From positions 248,001 through 312,000 of the forward strand of contig DATNFO010000024.1 in NCBI GenBank assembly GCA_035606355.1: a stretch of DNA of 64,000 nt, written 5' to 3'. Below, piece by piece: positions 53,075 to 62,100 of this stretch. Below the pieces are notes generated by a model, which saw only the letters and a list, made by a program, of their open reading frames with translations, did not search any database and was not told the origin of the DNA. The translations under genes were made by a program, and so were the position numbers. How positions within the stretch are numbered: position 1 is the first letter of the stretch; each line of letters opens with the position of its first letter. This stretch comes from Sulfopaludibacter sp035606355 (GTDB lineage: Bacteria; Acidobacteriota; Terriglobia; Bryobacterales; Bryobacteraceae).

Positions 53075-54040
53075 ATGCTGCGCCAGATGAGGACTTGGGT
53101 CAACGGAATGAGATGCTCTGCGACACTTGCTGCTGCAATTGCACTGGCGGCGCCGCTTTTGCATGCCGACACTGCCGTCGTCGGAGCCGGCCTGAATCTA
53201 TTCCAAATCAGCACCTCAGCTCTTCCCACACTGACGGCGAACCAATACTACGGAGGCATGGCGTTAGACACCACCGGAAGATTGCTCCTCGCCGTTAACG
53301 ACTACAGCAACACGGCGCAGCCCATCTACGCCCTCACCGTGAGCCGCGATGCTTCCGGCCGCATCATCTCCGTCGGGCTTCCCAGCCCGGCAGACCCGTA
53401 TGCTGTTGTGCCGACGAATACTTTGACGGGCGTTGGGGTCGGCGGCGGACTCATTTACAATTCCGATGGCTCGCTGCTGTACGATACCGATGCGAGCGGC
53501 TCGATCCGAACTTATAGCAGTGGGAGTTCGACTGTCGCCCATGAGGACGTTTTCGCCTCCCAGACTATGGGCGGCCTGCAATATGTGCCGGCGGGTTTTA
53601 CGGGTGCGGGTCTGCTGAAGGCGAGTGCCTATAGTGGTTCGACAGGAGCCTGGTACACAATCCTGGCGAGTACCACGACGTCCACTGGCCCTACCGCCGA
53701 TTCATTTGCCTATGCGCCCGCCGATGGATTGGCCGTTCACGCCAATAGCGTGCTGGTGGAAGACGACCAAACGTTCAGCCTCACGCTGTACGGCGTGGAC
53801 GCGCAAGGCAACCCCCTTCCCGGAAGCGGGGCGCTGTGGTATCAGGGAGGCCCATCCATCGCGCTCAATTCCGGCGTGGTCTACGACGCGCACGGGCACG
53901 AATACCTCTTCACGTTGACGGATGGAACAATGTGGGCACTTGAGGAGCAAGCTCCCGAGCCTGGGACCTTCTTCCCGCTGGCAGCGGCCATTGCCGGCTT
54001 GGCACTTTTGCGTCGCCGCGTTACTGCACGGCCACGGTAA
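53075..54040 (+). CDS. PEP-CTERM sorting-signal protein, unknown function
   Basis: 321 residues from ATG 53075; ATG 53108 would give a shorter signal peptide. A signal peptide is followed by a mature part with propeller-like blades (YYGGMALDTTGRLLLAVN, LIYNSDGSLLYDTD, VVYDAHGHEYLFTLTDGT). The C-terminus is a PEP-CTERM tripartite signal: APEPGTF, then a hydrophobic helix, then RRRVTARPR. PEP-CTERM proteins are recognised by an exosortase (EpsH) and often end in the exopolysaccharide matrix. No exosortase gene is in the window. The last 20 bases overlap the convergent BACON/TIGR03437 gene. Confidence 0.8.
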   Translation: MLRQMRTWVNGMRCSATLAAAIALAAPLLHADTAVVGAGLNLFQISTSALPTLTANQYYGGMALDTTGRLLLAVNDYSNTAQPIYALTVSRDASGRIISVGLPSPADPYAVVPTNTLTGVGVGGGLIYNSDGSLLYDTDASGSIRTYSSGSSTVAHEDVFASQTMGGLQYVPAGFTGAGLLKASAYSGSTGAWYTILASTTTSTGPTADSFAYAPADGLAVHANSVLVEDDQTFSLTLYGVDAQGNPLPGSGALWYQGGPSIALNSGVVYDAHGHEYLFTLTDGTMWALEEQAPEPGTFFPLAAAIAGLALLRRRVTARPR

Positions 54041-55634
54041 GCCCCGCCTGGCTCGACACCCCGCCCACCTGCACCAGCACCGGAACGTTGCCCGAAGGCG
54101 CAGCATCGGGTACAACCACGTTGATTTGCGTCAGTCCGGCAACCGAGCCCGGAGCCGCGCCCGCATAGACCACGTTTGCCGGCACGCCGCCGATGGTCAC
54201 GCTTAGCTGCGCCACCACGGAGGGGAACGGCTGAGTCAGGTCGGTGAGAACCCCGTCCTGACCCGCGGGCGAGTTGATGCCCGTGCCCGTGCAGTAGATG
54301 GCGATCACGCTACCTCTGGACGCGCGATTCGTATTCCCGTTGACGCTGAAATCCTGATTCAAAATAGCGCCGGGACCCGCTCCGCTCTTATCGATCGAGA
54401 ACAGTCCCGGCGTGGCGGCTTGCACCGGTTCAGTCAGCGTGTTGCCCGCCGTGCCGAGATAGACCACCTGAATATCGGCCTTTGTGCTGCCCGCGAGGGC
54501 GAGCGGGACAATGGCGTTGATCTGCGTCGCCGACGCATAGAGCAGCGGCGCGGGGATGCCGTTGAACGTCACCTGCGTCCCGACGAGCAAATTGGAGATG
54601 GACTTTCCGTCGGTGCTGAGCAGGTAGGGCGCACCGGTGGTCGGGCCCATATTACTCCCGCCGATGGCCACAATTTCGCCCGGCGAAATCGGCCCGTTCG
54701 CATAGGCGGGCGTGTTCGAGCTGTTATAACTCGCCGCATTCAGGATCGTGGTGACCTGAGGAGCGGGGGCCGCGGCCGCCAACTGCGTCACCGTGAACAG
54801 CGCCGGACCGATGTGAATGCTGCCGGTGCGTTGCGCCCCCACGTTCGCAGCCACGGTGTAGGTGATGCCGCCGGCGCCTCCCCCGGAAGCGGACCCCGTG
54901 ATGGTCAACCAGTTCACGTCGCTGAACGCACTCCAGGAGCACCCGCTGCCCGTATTGACGCTGAGCCGACCGATATTGACGCCCGAGCCGACCGTGGTCA
55001 CCGCCGGCGAAACGCTCAGATTGGCGGGTGATCCGTCCTGGGTCACCTGAAACACCGGCGCATTAAACTGCCCGGTTTCAACGGTCACGGTGGCCGTTCT
55101 CGCCGCCACGCAGCTATTTGGCGCAACCGTGTATTTCACTGTGCTGGGGCCAAGAAAGCTGGTGAGTCCGCCGAAGTTGATAAATCCTTGAAGGGACGTG
55201 ACGCCCCAGCCGCAACCCGTGATGACATCGAAACTGCCGGTTCCTCCGGCGATGCCGAAATGGTCTGAGGTTCCCGACATTGTGAAGTTGCAGATGCCCG
55301 CGACTTGAGTGATGCTCACTGAAAGCGATCCGCCGGCCGTGGTTACGGTAATGGTGTCCTTGCGCAAGGCGCTGGAAGTAGCATTGGAGTCCAGCACAAA
55401 CATCACCGTGCTATCCCCGGTAAAGCTGGGACCGTTCAGAATGTGGATCCAGGTTGCGTTCGTGCTCACCATAAAGGTGCACGTCTGGTTCTTCGTAGTG
55501 ACGATAAAATTGGGGGTCGGATTCGTGCTGCTGGCTGCTGCTCCGGCTACGAACGTATTGGCGCTGATCGTGTACTGGCACTGTTGGGCCAAAAGACCAG
55601 CCGGCGCTAGAAGCAAAAGGGCGAGAAACCTCAT
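54021..55634 (-). CDS. Secreted BACON-repeat and TIGR03437-domain protein
   Basis: 537 residues from ATG 55634 with a signal peptide (MRFLALLLLAPAGLLAQQ). A longer frame to 55874 runs back through pxpA and is rejected. Three BACON-like repeats follow, at about 30-115, 115-205 and 205-300. They show the shared layout of a Trp/Cys strand (CSWSAFSDVNWLTITG), a turn and an RTGSIHIG-type end. A TIGR03437 domain forms the C-terminal half (ILNAASYNSSNTPAYANG, ISPGEIVAIGGSNMGP). It is likely surface or extracellular and may bind carbohydrate, as proposed for BACON. Its start overlaps the pxpA stop by 4 bases (ATGA), which is an odd partner for a cytoplasmic enzyme operon. Confidence 0.83.
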   Translation of the reverse strand: MRFLALLLLAPAGLLAQQCQYTISANTFVAGAAASSTNPTPNFIVTTKNQTCTFMVSTNATWIHILNGPSFTGDSTVMFVLDSNATSSALRKDTITVTTAGGSLSVSITQVAGICNFTMSGTSDHFGIAGGTGSFDVITGCGWGVTSLQGFINFGGLTSFLGPSTVKYTVAPNSCVAARTATVTVETGQFNAPVFQVTQDGSPANLSVSPAVTTVGSGVNIGRLSVNTGSGCSWSAFSDVNWLTITGSASGGGAGGITYTVAANVGAQRTGSIHIGPALFTVTQLAAAAPAPQVTTILNAASYNSSNTPAYANGPISPGEIVAIGGSNMGPTTGAPYLLSTDGKSISNLLVGTQVTFNGIPAPLLYASATQINAIVPLALAGSTKADIQVVYLGTAGNTLTEPVQAATPGLFSIDKSGAGPGAILNQDFSVNGNTNRASRGSVIAIYCTGTGINSPAGQDGVLTDLTQPFPSVVAQLSVTIGGVPANVVYAGAAPGSVAGLTQINVVVPDAAPSGNVPVLVQVGGVSSQAGLTVAVQ

Positions 55635-56332
55635 TCTTTCAATAGTAGCGCCTCGCGGCAGGCCCTCAGGATTTCCACGGATCCGGGTGTATCGCCGTGG
55701 ACGCAAATCGTCTGAACGTTTCCGCTCTCCGCCAGGCGCACGGCTTGGGCCGCCGCTTCCGCCGGGACCTTGATGAGCGCATCGTCGAATTTGCGGTTGC
55801 GCAGCGTGCCGTCCGGCTCGTAGCGGCGGTCCGCGAACCCTTCGCCGGCGGGAGTGAGTCCCATGCCGCGCCAAACGTCCAGCATGGGCGACCCCGCAAG
55901 TCCGAAGACCAACGCGCCAGCGTTCCAGCGCGCGACGCCCTCGCCGATCGCCCGCGCCACCCCGGCATTCTTCACCGCTACGTTGTACAGCGCTCCGTGC
56001 GGTTTGACGTGAGCGATGCTCCCGCCGAGCCGCTTCACAATGGCCTCGAGCCGCAGGATCTGTTGGTGGACAGTGGCCGCGATCTCTTCCGGGCTGAGCG
56101 GCATTTCCAACCGGCCGAAGTTGGGCCGGTCCGGGTAGCCCGGATGCGCGCCGATCTTCACGCCGCGATGCAATGCCATGAGCACGGTGCGGTCCATGAT
56201 GGCGTCATCGCCTGCGTGAGCGCCGCAGGCGACATTGGCGGACGTGATGTAGGCCATCAATGCGGCTTCGTGCGCCGAGTCCTCCAGTTCGCCCATGTCG
56301 CAATTCAAATCAATCGGCTTTGATGAGCTCAT
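55631..56332 (-). CDS. pxpA: 5-oxoprolinase subunit A (LamB/YcsF family)
   Basis: 233 residues. The family opening KPIDLNCDMGE is followed by ANVACGAHAGDDAIM, KIGAHPGYPDRPNFGR and VKPHGALYN, the conserved YcsF core. With PxpB and PxpC it forms the ATP-dependent 5-oxoprolinase that turns 5-oxoproline (pyroglutamate) into glutamate. It overlaps the pxpC end by 23 bases and the next gene by 4. The order pxpB-pxpC-pxpA is common in bacteria. It is slightly shorter than E. coli PxpA (244). Confidence 0.93.
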   Translation of the reverse strand: MSSSKPIDLNCDMGELEDSAHEAALMAYITSANVACGAHAGDDAIMDRTVLMALHRGVKIGAHPGYPDRPNFGRLEMPLSPEEIAATVHQQILRLEAIVKRLGGSIAHVKPHGALYNVAVKNAGVARAIGEGVARWNAGALVFGLAGSPMLDVWRGMGLTPAGEGFADRRYEPDGTLRNRKFDDALIKVPAEAAAQAVRLAESGNVQTICVHGDTPGSVEILRACREALLLKE

Positions 56333-57206
56333 AGAGCCATTTCTCCTGCTGCTGGAGTAGTTGCAGGGCGTGGTGGATGGTGACGAGTTCGAAACCGACT
56401 TCGTCGCGGGGCCGAAGCTGGCCGAGCCGCCAGAAGTCCGCCGAAATCACGTTGGCCGGCTTCGGATAGCCGCCCGATGTCTGATGTTCGACGAACAGAA
56501 TGATCGGCTGGCCGTCCGGGGGCGCTTGAATGGCGCCCAGTGCCACGCCTTCGGTCAACATGGCGCCGGCATGTGCCGCCGTAATGGCGTTTCCCCGAAG
56601 GCGCAGACCCATGCGATTGCTTTCTTCGGTCAGGGTATAAGCGGAGCGATACAGGTCGTCGCCGAACCACTCCGCTTGCGGACCTTCGGTGACGCGCAGC
56701 ACTCCCGCGACGTCTCCGGGAAAGGGCGCCCCCGGCCGGGTGCGCGCGCGCCGGATCGGCTGGTTCCGCAATTTCAGATGGTCGCCTTTGCGAACCGGCC
56801 GTCCGCCTACTCCGGTGACGATGTGAACCGACGCGCTCCCCATCGTCAGCGGCGCGTCAAAGCCGCCGCGCACCGCCAGATAACACCGTGCCCCGGAGCG
56901 TGTCGCGCCGAAGGTCAGCACCTCGCCCTCGCGGACCGGGGACGCGCTCCACAGCGGCAGCCCCGATCCGAAATCGGACCCGGTCAGCGCCACCACCGCG
57001 TCCTGTTCGAATTGCAGCGTGGGTCCGGCGAGCGTCATTTCGAGCGCGGGCGCGTTCTCCGCATTCCCCACGAGCAGGTTGGCGGCGCGCAGCGCCACGG
57101 AGTCCGCCGCGCCCGAGGCAGAAACGCCATGATGGGCGCAACCGAAGCGGCCCAAGTCCTGCATGGTGGTCTGTAGGCCGGGCGCAAGCACGCGAACGCC
57201 GCTCAT
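56310..57206 (-). CDS. pxpC: 5-oxoprolinase subunit C
   Basis: 298 residues from ATG 57206 (MSGVRVLAPGLQTTMQDLGR), which overlaps the pxpB stop by 4 bases. QDLGRFGCAHHGVSASGAAD is the hallmark of the KipA/PxpC and urea-amidolyase carboxyltransferase-like domain. ALTGSDFGSGLP and LTEESNRMGLRLRG are also standard. It works with PxpB and PxpA on 5-oxoproline. A longer upstream frame is a shadow of pxpB. Confidence 0.93.
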   Translation of the reverse strand: MSGVRVLAPGLQTTMQDLGRFGCAHHGVSASGAADSVALRAANLLVGNAENAPALEMTLAGPTLQFEQDAVVALTGSDFGSGLPLWSASPVREGEVLTFGATRSGARCYLAVRGGFDAPLTMGSASVHIVTGVGGRPVRKGDHLKLRNQPIRRARTRPGAPFPGDVAGVLRVTEGPQAEWFGDDLYRSAYTLTEESNRMGLRLRGNAITAAHAGAMLTEGVALGAIQAPPDGQPIILFVEHQTSGGYPKPANVISADFWRLGQLRPRDEVGFELVTIHHALQLLQQQEKWLYELIKAD

Positions 57207-57853
57207 GCTCCACTCTCCCCCACGGGCACGAAGCGGACGCGATCGCCCATGCGCAACAAGCCCGGAGGCTCGGCTTGCCGGTCGAACAGCAGAACATCGG
57301 TGCGTCCGATGAGCCGCCACCCGCCCGGCGATGCGAGCGGGTATATGCCGCCCTGACTGCCGCCGATGGCGATGCTGCCCGCGGGCACATGGGTCCGCGG
57401 AGAACTCAGGCGTGGCATGGCAAGCTCCGCGGGCAAGCCGCCCAGGTAGGGAAAACAGGTAGCGAAGCCGACGAAGTAAATCACGTACTCGGCGGACGCA
57501 TGCCGCTTTACCACTTCCTCCGCGGACAAGCCGCAGTGCCGGGCGACATCGGCGAGGTCCGGTCCGTGCTCGCCGCCATAGCGGACGGGGAGCTCGATGC
57601 TGCGCGTGGGCGACTCGTCGCCGGTATCGGGCGCAGCCATGCGCTCTCGCACCAGTGCTTCTATATCGTTATGGGTGCGCAGGCGCGGATCGAAATCGAC
57701 CAGCACCGAACAGAATGCAGGGTGAAGGTTCAAAACGCCGCGCACGCCCAGCAGCCGCCGTGTCAGGCGCGCTACTTGCCGGTGCATGTCCAGCGAAATC
57801 TCTTCTCCGAAGGAAACCAGAAGCGAGCGGTCGCTCGCCGGCCGCACTCTCAC
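57203..57853 (-). CDS. pxpB: 5-oxoprolinase subunit B
   Basis: 216 residues from GTG 57853. The KipI/PxpB family shows PASDRSLLVSFGEEISL at the start, then LPVRYGGEHGPDL and YFVGFATCFPYLGGLP, and the cyclophilin-like fold region RTHVPAGSIAIGGSQGGIYP. It is the first gene of the pxpBCA set, which salvages 5-oxoproline formed from glutamine and glutathione turnover. The next upstream gene is a lone receiver on the same strand, 29 bases away, so they may share a transcript. Confidence 0.93.
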   Translation of the reverse strand: MRVRPASDRSLLVSFGEEISLDMHRQVARLTRRLLGVRGVLNLHPAFCSVLVDFDPRLRTHNDIEALVRERMAAPDTGDESPTRSIELPVRYGGEHGPDLADVARHCGLSAEEVVKRHASAEYVIYFVGFATCFPYLGGLPAELAMPRLSSPRTHVPAGSIAIGGSQGGIYPLASPGGWRLIGRTDVLLFDRQAEPPGLLRMGDRVRFVPVGESGA

Positions 57854-57882
57854 TTCCGCGATGGTACCACTGCCGGAAACGC

Positions 57883-58278
57883 TTAGCTGCCGGCCTGGTG
57901 TACCGCGCGGCCGAGCAGCTCGCCCACTTTGGCTTGCAGCTCCGCTACGGTGAAGGGCTTGGCGAGCAGCGCGTGGCCCTTTTCCACTACGTACTTCTGC
58001 ACCACCTGGGTATTGTCATACCCCGAGATGTAGAGCACTTTGAGATCGGGCTGTAGCGCCGTCAGCTTGTCCGCGAGCATGGGTCCGCTCATGCCGGGCG
58101 CGATTACGTCCGTGATGAGCAGTTCCACCGGATTGTGGTTCTTATACAGTGTGAGCGCATGCTCGCCGCTGTCCGCTGTGATCACCTGATATCCGAATTG
58201 GCCCACCATGGCGCCTACCAGCTTCCGGATTTCCGGCTCATCGTCGACTACAAGAATCGTTTTCTTGTCCTCAGGCAT
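57883..58278 (-). CDS. Stand-alone response regulator receiver protein
   Basis: 131 residues, one CheY-like domain. D12/D13 in LVVDDEPEI, the phospho-acceptor D57 in LLITDVIAPGMSG, S in YISGYDN and K in LAKPFTVAEL are in place. There is no output domain. The C-terminus is the kind found in receivers of complex hybrid systems. No kinase is near, so its phosphodonor must be elsewhere. The 107 bases between it and the upstream MFS gene contain a hairpin, TGGCTC-4 nt-GAGCCA (58317-58332), which could end the MFS message. Confidence 0.88.
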   Translation of the reverse strand: MPEDKKTILVVDDEPEIRKLVGAMVGQFGYQVITADSGEHALTLYKNHNPVELLITDVIAPGMSGPMLADKLTALQPDLKVLYISGYDNTQVVQKYVVEKGHALLAKPFTVAELQAKVGELLGRAVHQAGS

Positions 58279-58385
58279 GGCACCCTGATTCTAACGGCGG
58301 GTATTCTCTGGAGCAATGGCTCGCGGGAGCCAATTGTGACGGTGCGCACGGCGGCATGCCGGCGAGCTTTGGCAGCCGGCGCCGG

Positions 58386-59657
58386 CTAGTAGCGAACTCT
58401 TGCCGGCTCGAATCTCGGTGAGAACAGATGGAGGAGCAGCAGAGCCACCAGATAGGCACAGCCGCATACCGCGAAAACCGCGACATAGCTGTGGGTCCAT
58501 TGGACGATGTGGCCGACGAAAACATCGAAGCCCGCGCCGGCGGCCGACCCCATCATGCCGCCAATGCCAACCACGGAAGCCACAGCCGCTTTCGGGAAGA
58601 GGTCCGAGGGCACGGTGAACAGGTTCGCCGACCATCCCTGATGGGCCGCCATCGCCAGGCACACCAGCCCCACCACCGCCCAGAGGTTGTGAATGAACGG
58701 CACCAGAATGACCGGCAGAATCGCCAGCGCGCAGATGCCCAGTGCGGTTTTGCGCGCCGTTCCCACGCTCTTCCCGCGCCGGATCAAAGCACCCGAAAGA
58801 TACCCACCGTAAATTCCGCCCAGAATCGAGACGCCGAAGGAGATCATCACGGGCAGGCGGTTTTCTTCCAAGGTCAGATTGAAGGTCTTTTGCCAGTAGC
58901 CGGGCAGCCAAAAGATGTAGAACCACCACACGCCATCCGTGAGCAGCTTGGCGACGCCGAAAGCCCAAGTCTCTTTGATGCCCAGAAGCTGACCCCAAGG
59001 CACACGCTCCAACTTCTCGGGCGGATCGCTCTCAATCAATGCGAGTTCGCTGGGCGATACCCTCGGGTGGTCCTCGGGACGCCGGTATAACAGCAGCCAG
59101 GCCGCCAGCCAAAGAAACCCCGTCGCGCCGGCGGCGACAAAAGCGCCCCGCCACGTGAACGCGACCACCATGACTGGCACGAGGAGCGGCACCAGCATCG
59201 CTCCGATATTCGCGCCGGAGTTAAACAGGCTGGTGGAAAGCGCGCGCTCCTTGCGCGGGAACCATTCCGCTACCGTCTTGATGCAAGCCGGGAAGTTCGC
59301 GGCCTCTCCGAGTCCCAGAAAAAACATGGCGATGCCGAAAGTGACGGCGGAGTTCGCCAGCGAGGGCGACATCGCCGCGAAACTCCACAAGACGATGGCG
59401 ATGGCGAAGGCTTTGCGCGTCCCCAGCAGGTCTGTAAACCAGCCCGCGACCACCAAGCCGATCGCGTAGGCCACTTTGAATGACGCAGACACATACCCGT
59501 ACGAGATTTCGTCCCAGCCGATCTCTTTCCCCAAATCGACGTGCAAATAGCCGAGAATTCCGCGATCGATATAGGCCACCACGGTTGCGAAGAAGAGAAG
59601 ACCGCAAATCACCCAGCGAAATTGCGATGTAGAGGGGCGGGCGGTGGGAAGTGCCAT
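58386..59657 (-). CDS. MFS transporter, anion:cation symporter (hexuronate-like) family
   Basis: 423 residues with 12 membrane helices. The first is WVICGLLFFATVVAYIDRGI, with the conserved YIDR of the ACS family; AGWFTDLLGTRKAF is the motif A-like loop. FFLGLGEAANFPACIKTVAEWF is the ACS signature helix, seen in ExuT and related carriers. Likely substrates are hexuronates, galactonate or other organic anions, moved with protons. The particular anion is not known. No sugar acid enzymes are adjacent, though a keto-acid aldolase-like gene is at 5638. Confidence 0.88.
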   Translation of the reverse strand: MALPTARPSTSQFRWVICGLLFFATVVAYIDRGILGYLHVDLGKEIGWDEISYGYVSASFKVAYAIGLVVAGWFTDLLGTRKAFAIAIVLWSFAAMSPSLANSAVTFGIAMFFLGLGEAANFPACIKTVAEWFPRKERALSTSLFNSGANIGAMLVPLLVPVMVVAFTWRGAFVAAGATGFLWLAAWLLLYRRPEDHPRVSPSELALIESDPPEKLERVPWGQLLGIKETWAFGVAKLLTDGVWWFYIFWLPGYWQKTFNLTLEENRLPVMISFGVSILGGIYGGYLSGALIRRGKSVGTARKTALGICALAILPVILVPFIHNLWAVVGLVCLAMAAHQGWSANLFTVPSDLFPKAAVASVVGIGGMMGSAAGAGFDVFVGHIVQWTHSYVAVFAVCGCAYLVALLLLHLFSPRFEPARVRY

Positions 59658-59756
59658 GAATGCACGATTATAGCGACTTGTCCGGAGGCCAGCGCACGAG
59701 ATAGTGCCCCACTTTCAGGTGGTGTTTATCTGAAATTGGCGATACAATCGGGGCGA

Positions 59757-60935
59757 ATGCCTATATCGCGGGCAATCGCTGGTCAGATGGAGCGCGCCTC
59801 GTGGATCCGACGCATGTTCGAAATCGGCATCCAGCTCCGCCGGGAGCGGGGCGCGGCAAACGTCTTCGATTTTTCTCTGGGCAATCCGGAAGTGGAGCCG
59901 CCCGAAGCAATTCTGGACGCGCTGGGGCGGGTGGTGAACGCAAAACGGCCACACAGCCACGGCTATATGCCGAACGCCGGCTACCCCGAAGTGCGCGAGA
60001 TCATCGCGCGCGGACTCGCCGGGCGCACGGGAGTGCCGTTCGCATGGGAAGACGTGATCATGACCAGCGGCGCGGCGGGCGCGATCAACACCGTGCTCAA
60101 AAGCATTCTCGACCCCGGCGACGAGGTCATCGTCCTGAAGCCGTACTTCCCCGAGTATCTCTTCTACATCGAGAATCATGGCGGCCGCGTTGTTCTGGTG
60201 GAAACCGGCGAGCGCTTTCAGCCGGAGGTCGCGCGGATCGCGGCGGCCATCACGCCGCGTACCAAGGCGATCGTTCTCAATTCTCCAAACAACCCGACGG
60301 GCGCGGTGTATTCGGCCGGAGTGCTGCGCGACCTCGATGAATTGCTGCCGGACCACGTGCTCGCGATCAGCGACGAACCTTACCGCACTCTGATGTTCGA
60401 TGGTTTGCAAGCGCCGGACGTGGCCGCGCACGTGCGGCGCTGTGTGGTGGCGTGGAGCTGGTCGAAAGCAATGGCGCTGCCCGGCGAGCGCATCGGTTAT
60501 CTGGCGATTTCGCCCCGTCTCGCCGAGGCGGCCGCGTTGCGCAACGCCTGCACGTTCGCCAATCGCATTCTGGGTTACATCAACGCACCGGCGATCTGGC
60601 AATGGACGGTGGCGCAGGCGCCCGACGCGGCCGTCGATGTGCGACCGTACCAGGAAAAGCGCGACCTGCTGTGCGATGCGTTAACGCGGATGGGCTATGA
60701 AGCGCAGCGCCCGCAAGGCTCGTTTTACGTGTTTCCAAAAACGCCGGTTCCTGACGACGTGGCATTCATCGGAATGCTGCAGCAGGAAGGCATTCTGGCG
60801 GTGCCGGGAACCGGGTTCGGACGGCCCGGGTATATGAGGTTGTCCTTAACGATAGCTCGCGAAGAATTGGTACGCTCGCTTGCGGGGTTCGAAAGGGCGC
60901 TGCGGAACGTCAGCAGGCCGGTCGGGGCGCAATAG
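59757..60935 (+). CDS. Pyridoxal-phosphate aminotransferase, class I/II
   Basis: 392 residues from ATG 59757; an upstream frame to 59541 is antisense to the MFS gene. The fold type I landmarks are FDFSLGNPEVEPPEAILDAL, HGYMPNAGYPEVREIIAR, MTSGAAGAINTVL, NSPNNPTGAVYS (the N of NPTG), ISDEPYRTL, and the PLP lysine K237 in WSWSKAMALPGERIGY. It transfers amino groups between amino acids and 2-oxo acids. The pattern is that of the aspartate/alanine-type AAT_I group with a broad substrate range. A -10-like TACAAT is 9 bases before the start, too close to be used with this ATG as leader. The DUF362 gene follows after 40 bases. Confidence 0.9.
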   Translation: MPISRAIAGQMERASWIRRMFEIGIQLRRERGAANVFDFSLGNPEVEPPEAILDALGRVVNAKRPHSHGYMPNAGYPEVREIIARGLAGRTGVPFAWEDVIMTSGAAGAINTVLKSILDPGDEVIVLKPYFPEYLFYIENHGGRVVLVETGERFQPEVARIAAAITPRTKAIVLNSPNNPTGAVYSAGVLRDLDELLPDHVLAISDEPYRTLMFDGLQAPDVAAHVRRCVVAWSWSKAMALPGERIGYLAISPRLAEAAALRNACTFANRILGYINAPAIWQWTVAQAPDAAVDVRPYQEKRDLLCDALTRMGYEAQRPQGSFYVFPKTPVPDDVAFIGMLQQEGILAVPGTGFGRPGYMRLSLTIAREELVRSLAGFERALRNVSRPVGAQ

Positions 60936-60975
60936 CCGGAAGTCTGCTGCGCTAAGATCAAGCTGGAGCAATAGC

Positions 60976-62100
60976 ATGACCCGTAGAGAATGGCTCGCGC
61001 TCATTTCCGCCACACCGCTTTTGAGAGCGGCGGATACTCCCCCTGCACCGGCGGCGCCGGTCGCGATCGCGAAATGCGCTTCGTACGACGAAGACGTCAG
61101 CGCCCCGCTCGCCGGGATGTTCCGCCAACTCGGCGGTCTGGAGCCGCTGGTTCGCAATAAGACCGTTACGATTAAGGTCAACATGACGGGCGCGCCCAGC
61201 AACCGCGTTGACGGCAAAACGCCCGCGCTGACGCATTACACGCATCCCAAGCTGCTCGGCGCTACCGCTTACCTCCTGAGCCGCGCCGGCGCCAGGCGCG
61301 TGCGGTTTGTGGAGAGCGCCTGGGCCACGGCGGGCCCTCTCGAAGACGTCATGCTCGATTCCGGCTGGAACGTGGGCGCTCTCAAATCTGCCGCGCCCAA
61401 CGTGCTCTTCGAAAACACGAACGCTCGCGGCACTTTCAGCCGTTATGCGCGATTCAAGGTTCCAGGCAGCGCCTACATGTACCCCGCCTACGACCTCAAC
61501 CAGGCTTACGAGGAGACGGACGTTTTCATCAGCATGGCGAAGCTGAAGAACCATGCGACGTGCGGCGTCACGCTCTCACTGAAGAACTGTTTCGGGAATC
61601 TGCCCGCCTCCATTTACGGTGACAACGCGGGGGTCGACGAGCCCAATGAGAAGCCCACTTCGGGCCGCGGCAGTGTAGGGCATGAAGGCAAGCGGCAGCC
61701 CTCGAAATCCGCGCCTCAGGAACTGCACTTCGGGGCGAATCACGACCCCGGCTACCGGGTTCCGCATATCGTAGCCGATCTTACGGCCGCGCGTCCCATT
61801 CATCTGGCGATCATCGATGGCGTGCAGAGCATCGCGGGCGGCGAAGGTCCCTGGGTCGGGAAAGTTCGACCGGTCTCGCCCGGCGTGCTGATTGCGGGGT
61901 TCAATCCGGTGTGCACGGATGCCGTTGCTACGGCCGTGATGGGCTACAACCCGGGCGCACAACGCGGATCCACACCTTTCGAAACCTGCGACAACACTCT
62001 CACGCTTGCCGAAGCTCACGGTCTGGGCACCACGAACCTGAAGCGCATCGAAGTGCGCGGCATGCCGATGGAGCAGGCTCTGTACCGGTTCAGCGCGTGA
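60976..62100 (+). CDS. DUF362 domain protein with Tat-like signal
   Basis: 374 residues from ATG 60976. It begins MTRREWLALISATPLLRA, a Tat-type signal (TRREWL). The DUF362 core follows: VTIKVNMTGAPSNR, THPKLLGATAYLLSRAGA, VFISMAKLKNHATCGVTLSL, KNCFGNLPASIYG, and LAIIDGVQSIAGGEGPWVG. DUF362 proteins often bind iron-sulfur clusters through a C-terminal ferredoxin region; this one lacks the CxxCxxCxxxC motifs. The role is unknown. The stop overlaps the start of the FRG gene (GTGA). Confidence 0.85.
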   Translation: MTRREWLALISATPLLRAADTPPAPAAPVAIAKCASYDEDVSAPLAGMFRQLGGLEPLVRNKTVTIKVNMTGAPSNRVDGKTPALTHYTHPKLLGATAYLLSRAGARRVRFVESAWATAGPLEDVMLDSGWNVGALKSAAPNVLFENTNARGTFSRYARFKVPGSAYMYPAYDLNQAYEETDVFISMAKLKNHATCGVTLSLKNCFGNLPASIYGDNAGVDEPNEKPTSGRGSVGHEGKRQPSKSAPQELHFGANHDPGYRVPHIVADLTAARPIHLAIIDGVQSIAGGEGPWVGKVRPVSPGVLIAGFNPVCTDAVATAVMGYNPGAQRGSTPFETCDNTLTLAEAHGLGTTNLKRIEVRGMPMEQALYRFSA

